This document shows, piece after piece, positions 54,681 through 64,000 of a stretch of 64,000 bases of DNA. Under the pieces are notes generated by a model. It was not told the DNA's origin, made no database searches, and saw only the letters and a program-made list of their open reading frames with translations. Both the position numbers and the translations under genes were made by a program. The first letter of the stretch is position 1; each line of letters begins with the position of its first letter. The DNA comes from Agrypnia vestita (taxonomy: Eukaryota > Arthropoda > Insecta > Trichoptera > Phryganeidae): assembly GCA_016648135.1 (NCBI GenBank), contig JADDOH010002619.1, positions 88,919-152,918 on the forward strand, in the 5' to 3' direction.

Positions 54681-54826
54681 CATGGAGACGTTCTCGTCCA
54701 GCGCCGGGGTGATGCTGCGCCAGTTCCGCGCCCTCCTCCGCCACTCCCCTCTGCCCATCAACTGCGGCCGCCTGCTGCAGCTCACCGCCCTCAACATGTT
54801 CGCCATCGACTCTGCCCATCTGAAAG
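54681..54826 (+). CDS. SMG6: SMG6 exon (METFSSSAGVMLRQFRALL)
   Basis: 146 nt after ctcttccgcag and before a GTACTT donor, very GC-rich. It completes GG-C (Gly), then METFSSSAGVMLRQFRALLR, HSPLPINCGRLLQLTALNMF and AIDSAHLK, leaving one base. Human counterpart: GMETFPAVAEKVLKEFQVLL, HSPSPIGSTRMLQLMTINMF. About residues 774-822. This is the last SMG6 exon in the window; the remaining helical part and the catalytic PIN domain must lie beyond 64000. Confidence 0.96.
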
Positions 54827-55240
54827 GTACTTATCATTCTTGCTTAATTCGTCGTCCTTTTCACGTTCATTTAACCTAATTATAAGTTATAATCTACTAG
54901 TGGTCCATATCCGTACCTATATATTTGTGAAACTTTGTATACACACACAAGACACGGACTTACACCTCTCGAAACTAAAATCGTGCCAAAAACAAAAATA
55001 ATTTCTGTGTGTAGTACGAGGTTTCGTTTAATAATGAACACAATGATATTATTTACTTCGCGTGTTGAATACATTATAACGATAGTATTAAAATATGTAG
55101 TTCCGAGTAAAATATGTTGGGATTCAGTTCTCATAAAGACATTGCGCAATGTTTATTTTGTCAATCTCACCACCAATCCACGTGGATATTTAAGTAAAGG
55201 ATAGTACAGAATTGAGCGTTAAGATTATAATTTTTTTTAC

Positions 55241-55430
55241 TTTTTTTTTTTAAATAGAGATGTGAACACGGAATACGTGTCACATCAATATTCTTACTAT
55301 TTTCAAACTAAGCTAAATGCTTGTGCTATGAAAATAGGACTAACTTGCTAGTCTGGAGTGAGGTTCGAACCCGCAACCTTTGGATCACGAGGCCAGTGTT
55401 CTAACCACAAGACCAACAAGCTACTCAATT
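55241..55430 (-). mobile_element. tRNA-derived SINE, copy 2
   Basis: On the minus strand: GAGTAGCTTGTTGGTCTTGT, B box GGTTCGAACCTCACT, the shared body with AGCATTTAGCTTAG and GTGACACGTATTCCGTGTTC, and an A-rich tail (T-run at 55241-55250). Closest to the copy at 57920. Confidence 0.85.
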
Positions 55431-55455
55431 TTTAATTTTTAATAATTTTTAATTA

Positions 55456-55662
55456 TTTTAAATAGAGCATTTATAGATATGGACATAGAATACGTATCGC
55501 ATCAATATTCTTAGTATTTTAATCCATGCTAAACGCATGGTCTATGAGCAAAATGAAAATAGGTAAAATAACTAACTCGCTAGTCTCCTAAAATGGCTCG
55601 AATCACCGACCACTGGATTACTAGGCGAGAGTCATAACCACCAGACCAACAAACTACTCATT
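55456..55662 (-). mobile_element. tRNA-derived SINE, copy 3 (older)
   Basis: Immediately adjacent to copy 2 and in the same orientation, with GAGTAGTTTGTTGGTCTGGT, GGTGATTCGAGCCAT in the B-box position and GCGATACGTATTCTATGTCC. It is more diverged than copy 2, so the pair probably arose by two insertions rather than a recent duplication. Confidence 0.75.
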
Positions 55663-55803
55663 GGCCTGGGTATTTTGTAGACTGGAAAATCTCCTGTCCG
55701 TTGGAGATTTGGCTGCGAAGGTCGGTATGCGTGGGCTGGTAATTATTTACAAACAATATACAATAGCTCGCTCTGGGCTTAAACTTTCGAGACAAGTTTC
55801 ATC

Positions 55804-56400
55804 CATGTTAAGGCTGGACATTCACTGCAAATGCATATTTCGGCGTGTTTTTTACGAAAATATGTTTTTTTTTATTATTCATTTATATCAGAATGTATAT
55901 TCTAGACTGCAATTTTTTAGGGCAATAACTTAGATAGAACTTTTGTTCTTACATGAAAGTACTAAACTGAACATTATTTACAATAATTAAGAAAATAGAC
56001 AGGCCGCAGCTAAAAAACCGTTTTTAGGGTTCTAGGCGAAAGAAAGTTTTAATAAATATTTATATGTAGGTATGCATAATTTTTTTTTTATACGTATAAA
56101 GTTTACTTTATTATAGATAATTAAGAAATATTCAATATTAATGAAGTTATAATGTTTTAAATTTGCAAGAAATTTTTACGTTTTTTGTTGATTTTAAAAC
56201 GCTTTTTATACATGTAAAGAGATGATTTTAAACAGTGTATTCTATTTATTCCCGTATTTTGAGGGTCTACTCGCTAATTAAAAATGAGTTTTTTTAAAAA
56301 TAAAAACAACTTAATTATTATTTAAAAATAAAATTTTTAAAGTATGAAATGTGCCAGTAAATGACGTAATTATAAAACAGAATGCCGTTGGCAGCGGCGT
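55804..56400. repeat. Repeat block shared with the 25512 element
   Basis: GTTAAGGCTGGACATTCACT, ATATCAGAATGTATATTCTA, GCAATAACTTAGATAGAACT and TTATTTACAATAATTAAGAA follow 25655-26260 in order with moderate divergence. The GGCCGTATT termini are absent, so this is an internal or truncated copy. Confidence 0.7.
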
Positions 56401-56699
56401 CCAGACTTAACGATCCATTTATTGAGTTATATTTTGTTGTTAATTTTTCAACTCCCATTTGGACATAAAGTTGAAGTCATGAAATGTATTTATGAGTGAC
56501 ATTCACCTCTCTGCGAAACTTGAGCGAATCGGTGAGGCGGTGCGTTTACAGTGTTGTCATCATGTCGCATACGTCCCGAGACAGTTTACATACTTTTATT
56601 TAGTTTTCCGTGCGGGATGCAAAATGATTTTTTTTACAATTTTCACTACTCATTTATTAAAGTGAATGCAATGTATTTCAATATATTGCCCAAAAATTA

Positions 56700-57085
56700 A
56701 TTTTAAAGATCATTTTTAAAAAACCCAATGATAATCTGACTACAGAGCTTTTCAATAAATTGCAAGTCCCCACACTACAAACTATCTACAAACAAAATTG
56801 CATTTTACAACTTTGTAAAAATTTTCAAAATAATAACGAACTGACCCAACTACTATCAAGTAGCAGAAATATAAATCTTGGTAAATTGCTCTAAATCTGG
56901 GTAGCAAATCTCTGTACCATCTCTGTACTGTAGTAAATCTACCACAACTGCCCAGCATCATTATACATTTAGAGGTGCGAAATGGTTCAACGAATTACCT
57001 GTTAAAATGAGAATTGAAAAAAAAATAGGAGGCCTTTAAAAAATATTTAAAAAACCCTCATAATTAATTAAATTTTTATTTTATA
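56700..57085 (+). pseudogene. LINE ORF2 C-terminal tail (Jockey/CR1-like)
   Basis: Interrupted frames read NPNDNLTTELFNKLQVPTLQ TIYKQNCILQL and later FRGAKWFNELPVKMRIEKKI, followed by a lysine-rich FKK tail. This is the pattern FRGA-WN-LP-IR...FK--LK seen at the end of CR1/Jockey ORF2. Several stops; inactive. Confidence 0.6.
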
Positions 57086-57919
57086 TTAAGTTATCTACTT
57101 ACATATTACTTAATTGTTTAAACTCTTTATCATATAAATCTTAAGAATATTTCTTTAATAATAGATCGTTTTAAATTTAATATTATTTATACCGTACACT
57201 GTTATTATCTTTGCTTAAAATTTTATTCTATTTCTCTCTTTACTATATTCATTTTTAATTATTGTCCCACATAAATGCATTAATTATCGCATATTAGTAA
57301 CTTTTTTCTTCTTATATACATTTTTGTACTATAAAAAATAAAAATAAATAATGGATAGGTTCAACGATAAAAATTTATGTATCATTTTTTTTTTATGTAT
57401 ATATCAAAATTATGTATGTACCTTAACAAATTCCAATAAAAAAATAAATATATTAAACAAAGTCATTCCATGTTCCACAATTTCCTCGGACGATTGTAAA
57501 ATATTACACCAATTAAAAATATTTCACTGTACATATTTCACTCCGATTTGATTTAGCTCTCACCCCTTTTTCTGTTTCTCCATCGATCTCCTTTCTGAGA
57601 CTGCAATTTCGATATTCCACTCCCTCGGGCTAAGATCCCGCTAAGGTTGCGCCGTTTCCTGTGGGATTTTGGCAATAAGGCGTGATTAGTCGGCGCTCAT
57701 TCCTATGGGAAGCCGAGCCTGGAGCCTCCTTCTCGAGGCGGGCCCCGGCACCCGGCAGGGAAATGTATCGTTGTTTATTCCGATGTTGCAAAAACTGGAT
57801 GAAGCAGCTGTAAATAAATGTCGAGCTAAATTTGCACTCGAAAGATTGCTAGATAACTTCTTTACTCTTGATTTATGGTTTCTTGCCAAACGTTTTTTGT
57901 GTAATTGTCAGGTCATAAT

Positions 57920-58070
57920 AGTCGTGATGTAAAGGTAGCGGGTTCGAACCTCACTCCATACCGGCAAGTTAGTCCTATTTACATAGCACAAGCGTTTAGC
58001 TTAGTTTGAAAATAGTAAGAATATTGATGTGACACGTATTCCGTGTTCGCATCTCTATTTAAAAAAAAAA
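57920..58070 (+). mobile_element. tRNA-derived SINE, copy 4 (5' truncated)
   Basis: Begins within the tRNA-like head and has B box GGGTTCGAACCTCACTC, body AAGTTAGTCCTATTTACATA and GCGTTTAGCTTAGTTTGAAA, then CGTATTCCGTGTTCGCATCT and a 10-A tail. The A box is missing. Confidence 0.8.
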
Positions 58071-59797
58071 TTACATTACAAACCTACAAAATTCAGAAGT
58101 GTTGAGTTGGGTGTTGATTAGGGAATGCAATATAATTTCCAATTCCCGGGATCCCTACGGATCGGGATCCCGAATACTTTAGATTTTTTTGTTTGTTTAT
58201 AGAGCTGAATAGCAATTACCGACAATGCTTTGCATTTTTATATCAGCAATTTTAATAAAATGTTCATTATTAATCATTACATTAAAGTTTTTTAGGCGTT
58301 TTTCCAAGAATCAATCAGTCAATGTAGTAGAGTAAAAACTACTAACTAGTAGTAGTTTTTATTTTAGGTTGATAAAATACAGAAAATATTATTCAAAGCT
58401 ATTTTTATTATTTGAATGTGACATGAACATAAGTTTTAAGTACTTACTAAAAGCTTTATAAACATATACAATTAAACATACAAAACATGAAAAATGCGGA
58501 TCAATCCCGATAATCTCGTCCGATTTTTCGCTTCGGGATTGATCTCGTAAAATGTCTCGAGATCTCGCGGGATCAGGATTGCATTCCCTAGTGTTGATAC
58601 AAGAGTGTAGAAATATATGTGATATTTAATATTTCTCTTTGTATTTCTCATTTCGGTACAGTGATGGATTGTGGTGTATTTTATCTAAGTCTCGATTTTG
58701 GCAATAAACGTCGGCTGAATTCTAACTAATTTAAATATAATTAAATACTTAGTTTATCACCACTTAATTTTTGGTAAAAAAAATAATATATGAACAGTCA
58801 TACGGTGTCAAGTGTACAAATGGTGGTAAATAGTGGAGGGTGCGAAAGAAACAGGCGATAGGGTGAAAGGGAACATATTCAAGATAGGACTGTAAGTTAG
58901 ATTTTTTGGTTATTCATAATACATTCAATATTATTTATGGATTTCTAGAGCTTCTAAATGATTTAAACATAAATAAAGATTACTATCAATTTGAAGAACA
59001 TTAACTCTTGTATTTTTTATCAAAACTATGGTTGTTCTCAATGATACGATTGGCGGCAAATTTGGAAAAATTTGAATTATTTAAGCATCTTATATGTTCT
59101 TTGATCCTAATATCAAAACCATATAATAATTAATATCAAATCTCGTTTTTCCAATATAAAAAACTAACCCATAAAAACCAAGTTTTTATTATACTCCCTT
59201 TCTTTGTAAAATATAACAACAATTAAAGATGAATTAAAACATATAACATAACACTAAACTTACAGTAATTTAATATATTTCTAAAATGTCAGATGTTTTG
59301 AGTTTGATAAGACACTTTGGTTGGGAGATATTGTGATGGGTAATTGGGAACAAGGCAAGCACTCACCTTTCTTCCTTCGATTTTGCGTTTCTCCTCTTGC
59401 CTCTTCTATATCTCCAAACTTCTAGCGGCGAGGTGTTTCACGTTAATTTCAATGTAAAACACTCGCGTCAGAAAATTAAATCTTTGATTCAATTTGCGGT
59501 AGTTCACAGCGGAAAATTATGCGGTCACTTTTCTATTCCGATATTTTTTCTATTGCGATTGCAGCTGTTTTTCCGTATTGTGGCGGCTTCGATTTTCAAA
59601 AGTGGAGCGGCTCTAGTACTTGCTTGGTTTCGGGAATGGGTAGGGACTGGGAGAGAGGGAATACCTGTTTCCTAATTCACAAATTAATTTATGGCGCTAA
59701 CATGCCGCCCGGGATGAAGGCTTGCCTTCATTAACAAGTGATAGAAAGAAGAAAAAAAAAAAAAAATAAGAATAATAATGAACTTAACATAGCGTAA

Positions 59798-59940
59798 TAG
59801 CGTAGCGTTTTAGCGTAGCGTTTTAGTGTAGCGTTTTAGAGTAGCGTTTTATCGTAGCGTTTCAGCGTAGCGTTTTAGCGTAGCGTTTCAGCGTAACGTT
59901 TTAACGTAGTTTTTCAGCATAGCGTTTTAGCGTAGCGTAA
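59798..59940. repeat. 13-bp satellite array (TAGCGTAGCGTTT)n
   Basis: About 11 units of 13 bp, consensus TAGCGTAGCGTTT, with scattered changes (TAGTG, TAGAG, TATCG, CAGCG). It lies about 55 bp from the point where BEL/Pao homology ends. Within a unit, TAGCG is itself doubled, so the array may have grown from a 5-8 bp motif. Confidence 0.95.
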
Positions 59941-59987
59941 GAAAGAAAATAAATAAAAAATATGGCGTTTAGCGAACTAAAGATAGG

Positions 59988-62502
59988 TTAAAAAATAACA
60001 AGATTTTTAACGCGTTTTCGAATCATGTTGCGTGCGGAAAGGATCCAGAAGTTTTGTCTCAGCAAGGCTAATAATAGACTTGCTCCAGCGTGTAGATTTT
60101 TAGTATGATAATAATCAACAATTAAGTGAACAATGTGGTCTTTAGCAGGCAAAACGATTGGATGCTTTTGTGTAGAACTAAGTTGTGATTGGTTAAGTCG
60201 ACCACCAACGCGAATGAATTTAACATCATCTAAGTATGCGTTCAACTTGCGTAAAGCTATAGAGTCTATATTCAGGAAATGATGGCGTTGTATGCATTTA
60301 ATTATGAAATTCTCTGTTAGTTCTAAATCGTTTGCAGAAATAAAACCGCGTGTTTTCAAGATGTTTGAAAAGCGTAGGACATATACCGAAGCGCGTAAGA
60401 ATTTTAGATAACTTGACATTCGTTGTGCCAATTTGTATACAGCGTTATCTTGCACGTCACTATTAGACGGCACAAGAAGTGACACGGTCTTTGACTCGGG
60501 GAGCTCCTCGTTTGAGCTTGTAGCAGCAACAGAGAATTGTATAGGCCACTCTTGCATCGGCCGGGTAAGCCATGAGGGACCGTGGTAATAAAAATTGTTA
60601 TCAATTAGTTGACTTGGCATAACAGGTCGGGATATTATATCCGCAGGATTTTGAACACCTGGCACGTGGAACCAATGTTCAGCCGATAGGTTCTCATTTA
60701 TGGCAGCGATTCGATTTGCAACGAATGTTTTAAACTTATAAGGAGCGGCGCGTATCCACGAGAGAGTAACTGTGGAGTCTGTAAATGCCAAGATTTTATT
60801 TAACTGAACGCGTTCGCAAATGATATCTCGTACGCATGCTATTAGGTTTGAAAGCAGAAGCGCCGCACAGAGTTCTAACCTTGCAAGAGATACACATTTT
60901 GGTGAAGCCACTCTAGACTTTGCGCATAAGAGTGTGACTTGTGCTTCATCTTCCTTGTTGTTTACTCGAATGTATAGCACTGCGCCATAACACTTCTCAC
61001 TCGCATCGGCAAAACCGACGAGTGCTACGTTTGAGTAAGACTGCGAAATACCTACGTGACGGGGTATTTTTAACTTTTCGAGTAAATGAAGTTCTGACTT
61101 GAACTGTTGCCACTGACTTTCAATGTAAGCTGGAGCATTTTCGTCCCACTCAAGATTTTGCTTCCAACACTCTTGAACTAATAATTTTAATAACGTGGTA
61201 ACTGGACCTAACAAAGAAAGAGGGTCGAAGAGTCTAGCAGTTGTGGAGAGAATTATGCGCTTGGTGCATCTATCCGATTGACACACATCGGCGTTAATCT
61301 TGAATAGGAATGCGTCATCGGTAGGATTCCATCGGAGACCTACGATTTGTGTATAAGCCTCTTCATCAAATTGAACGAGCTTCGGCAATTTGAGATCAGC
61401 GGGAATTTTTTCCATTAATTCGGTACTGTTTGAGACCCATTTACCTAGGTGGAAACCACCAGATTTGAATAACTGGACTAGATCGCTATGAAGTTGGTAA
61501 GCGTTGTCAACCGTATCGACAGAAGAAATGTAGTCATCCATGTAAAAGTGTTTTTTGGCTGCCCATGCAGCTGCGGGCCAGCGAGAGCGTTCATCTGCTG
61601 CTAGTTGCCTTATGACGCGCATTGCCAGATATGGCGAACTCGAAATCCCAAAGCAAACGCGATTAAACTCGTAAGTTTGGATCGGGTCGCTAGGATGGAA
61701 TCTGAATAATATACGCTGAAATCGGTGATGTTCTGGTTTCAATTTAACTTGGAAATACATCTTCTCGATGTCTGCTGAGAGCGCAATCGGGAAGAGCCTA
61801 AGATTTATTAGTAACTCAAAGATGCTAACTTGCAGATTTGACCCAATATATAGCAGATCATTAAGTGATTTAGTCGAACTTGACTTACAGCTAGCGTTTA
61901 CGACTATTCTACTACTACTTATTCGCGTGCGGGAAGTTAATTTTTCCGGGCGATAAACAGCATGATGTGGCATATAATAGCATGGACCGGGTGCGAGGTT
62001 ATCAATCGCATTGATATAACCCTTGTCAATATAATCTTTAATGGTTTCATTGTAATCCTTGCGTAGTTCAGGAATAGAATCTAACCGTTTTTCCAATTGA
62101 AGAAAGCGTATTTTAGCAATTGTGTCTGTACGACCAATTTCCGTTGGTTCGCATTTAAATGGTAATGCTACAGTATAACGTCCCGTCGCATCGCGTGTGA
62201 AAGTTTCGGTGAATATTCGTTCGCAAGCTGCGTCATCAGGACTTAAATGTTTTCTAATCGGTACATTTTCCAATTCCCAAAAGCGTTGCGTTAAATTTTC
62301 TAAAGAAGGTTCGTCAACTATTGCGTGTAGGGCGCGTTCAATCGGTTGCACGACACAGTCTGCTTTTCCCATGATGACATAGCCGAACGAGGTTTGTATC
62401 CCGACTGCATTTGAGTCGGATGACATCACCTTTTGGTTTCCCAGCAAGAAAGGAAATAGTTCATTGCCTATTAAAAGATCAATATCCGCGGGCGTATGGA
62501 AA
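59988..62502 (-). pseudogene. BEL/Pao pol: RT, RNase H, partial integrase
   Basis: After the shift the second frame is open from about 62502 to 59988 (over 820 codons). The RT has KMYFQVKLKPEHHRFQRI-like palm sequence and a YMDDY catalytic box (AAKKHFYMDDYISSV). RNase H follows (ALVGFADASEKCYGAVLY, LARLELCAALLLSNL, AFTDSTVTLSWI, FVANRIAAI, NPADIISRP), then the integrase zinc-binding segment (HPIVLPAKDHIVHLIVDYYH, LHAGASLLLALLRQNFWIL). The CC pair and catalytic core after RKRVKN are missing: the reading ends LVIF and stop. The ORF's own alternative start at 62447 is inside this continuous frame. Confidence 0.92.
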
Positions 62503-64000
62503 TTTTTCGTCAGCTAAGGGTAGGCCGTGCAAATGTTGTAGTTTGTGAATGTTCACATAAGCGTTTGGAACTTTATCCGATATTGTGCTGATTACACGTG
62601 CGTTTAATTTGAATCTGCAGCGTGCATCAAAGCGCGAATAGATTGTCAAATCAGCGAAGCCAAATACTGGCTTTTCAGAGTTCCCTATGCCTCTGACTGT
62701 TGCTGGAGAATTTAAAATATTCAGGTTTAGACGATCACAACATTTTTTTGTAATAAAATGACTTGTAGAACCACTGTCTAACAATGCTCTGATTTTTAAT
62801 CTTTTGCCGGAATCGTTTAAAGCGTATATTACCGCAGTAGGTAACAGAGTAATCGAATTAGAAGAGCTTGGACGCGTCTGGTTATACGTTACATTGCTAT
62901 GCATAGAGAGTGGAAAATTGGAAGCGTCGGCTGCGTTTGCCGTTTGTGATTGTGAGGCGGGCGATGATGTTTGCGCGCGGTTAAGCGACGTATTATCATT
63001 AGACGATAAGCGTGTGTTTGCCATCGAAGACTCTATGTGAAGTTTAGTGTGATGCATTCGCTGGCAGATGGCGCATCTATATTGCGATTTACATTTTTTC
63101 ACACTATGAAAGCCCAAACAATTAAAACATAAATTATTATTTTTCACGAAATCATTTCTATGATGAGAATTTAAAAGAAGAAACTTATCGCATTTATAAA
63201 GTGGATGAGGATTATCGTTTTTACAAAAAGGACACTTAGGAAAGCTGTTATTGACGACGAATGATTGCGCAGAATAATTTTGCCTTTTATTATAATTTTT
63301 ATTAACTTGCGAAGTAGAAGATTTATTATAATTTGAAGTGTTAGTTTGTAAAGACCCTGCGTTACGAAGCGTGTATATTCGGTTTTGTTCCTTCACAAAG
63401 GTAATCAATGACTCAAATGTCGGTATATTTTCATGGCGTTTTGCTTGTTCAAAAAGTGTTACAGTTTCTTTATCCAATTTGGATAACGCGATATGTGTAA
63501 ACGTAAAGTCAGCTAGATCATCTAATTGAAGTTGTTTCAATGCGGAAAATGCGGAATAGAATTTTTCTAAGAACGTGTCTAATGCGTTTTGCGAGGGAGT
63601 TTGACTACCCCTGAAATTAAAAATTTGTTCTAGGTATAACGTGGCGAGAGTACGTTTATCTTGATACTTATTTTTTAGCGATTTCCAGAGAATCTCATAA
63701 TTAGCTGCAATAGGCGGGACACCTGCACATACCAATGAAGCCTTACCAGTAAGTTTTCCGACAAGGTATTGTACCTTTTCCGCGTTTGCCAGATGCGGAT
63801 TCTTATGAATTAGCGAATTAAAATTTTCGTAAAATAAAACCCATTGGTTTGGATTACCATCGAAACTTTTTAATTCTAATGCCGGAAGCTTGCTATTTAT
63901 TTTTTCGTAATTATTTATTAGCGGTTTTTGATTTTCTAATTTTGTAAGCCCTACGTGTATCGCTTTTATCTGACAATATAACTCGTCGAACGCGCAGAGA
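59998..64000 (-). mobile_element. BEL/Pao LTR retrotransposon, 3' truncated
   Basis: On the minus strand it enters from beyond 64000 and runs gag, protease, reverse transcriptase, RNase H, the Pao-specific segment and the start of the integrase zinc-binding region. Homology then stops at about 60000-60005. Neither LTR is in the window: the 5' LTR should be right of 64000 and the 3' part is lost. A one-base shift divides the polyprotein. It sits in an SMG6 intron in antisense orientation. Confidence 0.95.
62499..64000 (-). CDS. BEL/Pao gag and protease (partial)
   Basis: Open from the window edge. The frame starts before 64000 (AFDELYCQIKAIHVGLTKLE), so the start codon is not visible. Order: gag core of the DUF1759 type (LPALELKSFDGNPNQW, LVGKLTGKASLVCAG, YEILWKSLKNKYQD), a zinc-knuckle region (CPFCKNDNPHPLYKCDKF, LCFNCLGFHSVKKCKSQYRC, CAICQRMHHTKLH), then the aspartic protease with the active-site motif ALLDSGSTSHFI near 62790. 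The frame is lost at about 62499 by an extra base and ends in TGA at 62479. No other lesion is visible. Confidence 0.93.

Larger units (their letters stand above)
54827..59797. other. SMG6 intron up to the satellite
   Basis: Contains SINE copies, a repeat block, a LINE tail and AT-rich DNA, listed separately. 57540-57780 and 59370-59720 are moderate-GC and unassigned; frames in them show no motif. 58130-58590 has an inverted pair (GGGATGCAATATAA-like and CGGGATCAGGATTGCATTCCC) suggesting another foldback. No SMG6 exon (next expected: DCF-E-CR...LL-R-C) was found. Confidence 0.5.

Noticed and set aside
54549..54837. Two minus-strand frames of 85-90 codons
   Set aside because: Antisense of the GC-rich SMG6 exon at 54681-54826.
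14816..59940. Possible CRISPR array at the tandem repeats (14824 and 59798)
   Set aside because: Units are contiguous without unique spacers and the genome is eukaryotic; they are mini- and microsatellite-type arrays.
60404..63529. Short plus- and minus-strand frames within the BEL region (60404, 61768, 62197, 62804, 63338)
   Set aside because: Shadows of the long pol and gag frames.

Overview
The window is a stretch of AT-rich animal nuclear DNA, most probably from an insect with a large, transposon-rich genome. The evidence is spliced exons with GT/AG boundaries, a BEL/Pao retrotransposon, mariner, Tc1, Tigger/pogo, PIF/Harbinger, hAT, piggyBac-like, Helitron, LINE and tRNA-derived SINE sequences, and one host gene whose exons are far more GC-rich than their surroundings. 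No species can be named from the sequence alone, and there is no bacterial gene organisation.

The only host protein gene I can support is SMG6 (EST1A), the PIN-domain endonuclease of nonsense-mediated mRNA decay, on the + strand. Twelve internal exons lie between 1893 and 54826. Every junction is phase-compatible, giving about 822 codons: a basic, low-complexity N-terminal part (exons at 1893, 4183, 6622, 8326, 9107, 16764, 18172), the 14-3-3-like/helical domain (21755, 24979), a variable Ala/Arg linker (32441) and the following conserved helices (34173, 54681). The start codon and the C-terminal PIN domain lie outside the window. The introns reach 7.4 kb (9325-16763), 7.4 kb (25090-32440) and 20.4 kb (34235-54680), and the last visible intron runs off the right edge.

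The introns are mosaics of mobile DNA. From left to right: foldback and hairpin repeats and a TTAA-flanked MITE (1-9106); a string-of-hairpins repeat, a Helitron with its Rep core deleted, a mariner 3' remnant and a 33-bp minisatellite (9325-16763); a pogo-type element in a repeat copy (17310-18025); a hAT MITE 22 bp beyond a splice donor, then a Tigger element carrying a nested PIF/Harbinger derivative (22264-24771); a 1.5-kb inverted-repeat element, a second TTAA-flanked MITE and a dead Tc1 (25512-30780); TAA/TTA-flanked MITEs, a 97-bp-arm palindrome and a LINE split by inverted-repeat elements (32771-37560); a 1.16-kb TAA-flanked element (39412-40568); a full-length, apparently intact mariner inserted in a repeat beside a damaged tRNA-Arg (43828-45251); a foldback element with a long terminal palindrome (49199-50240); LINE RT fragments and SINEs (50750-58070). 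The right end is the 5' part of a BEL/Pao element on the minus strand (59998-64000), frameshifted in the protease and cut off in the integrase next to a 13-bp satellite.

No operon-like or clustered new system is visible. The most useful unusual items are the intact mariner with its paralogous empty site, the hairpin-string repeat with loop-variable and compensatory changes, the nested Harbinger with remnants of both element genes, an unexplained pair of overlapping coding-like frames at 15401-15800, and several moderate-GC, apparently non-repetitive islands in the 20-kb SMG6 intron that could be conserved regulatory DNA.
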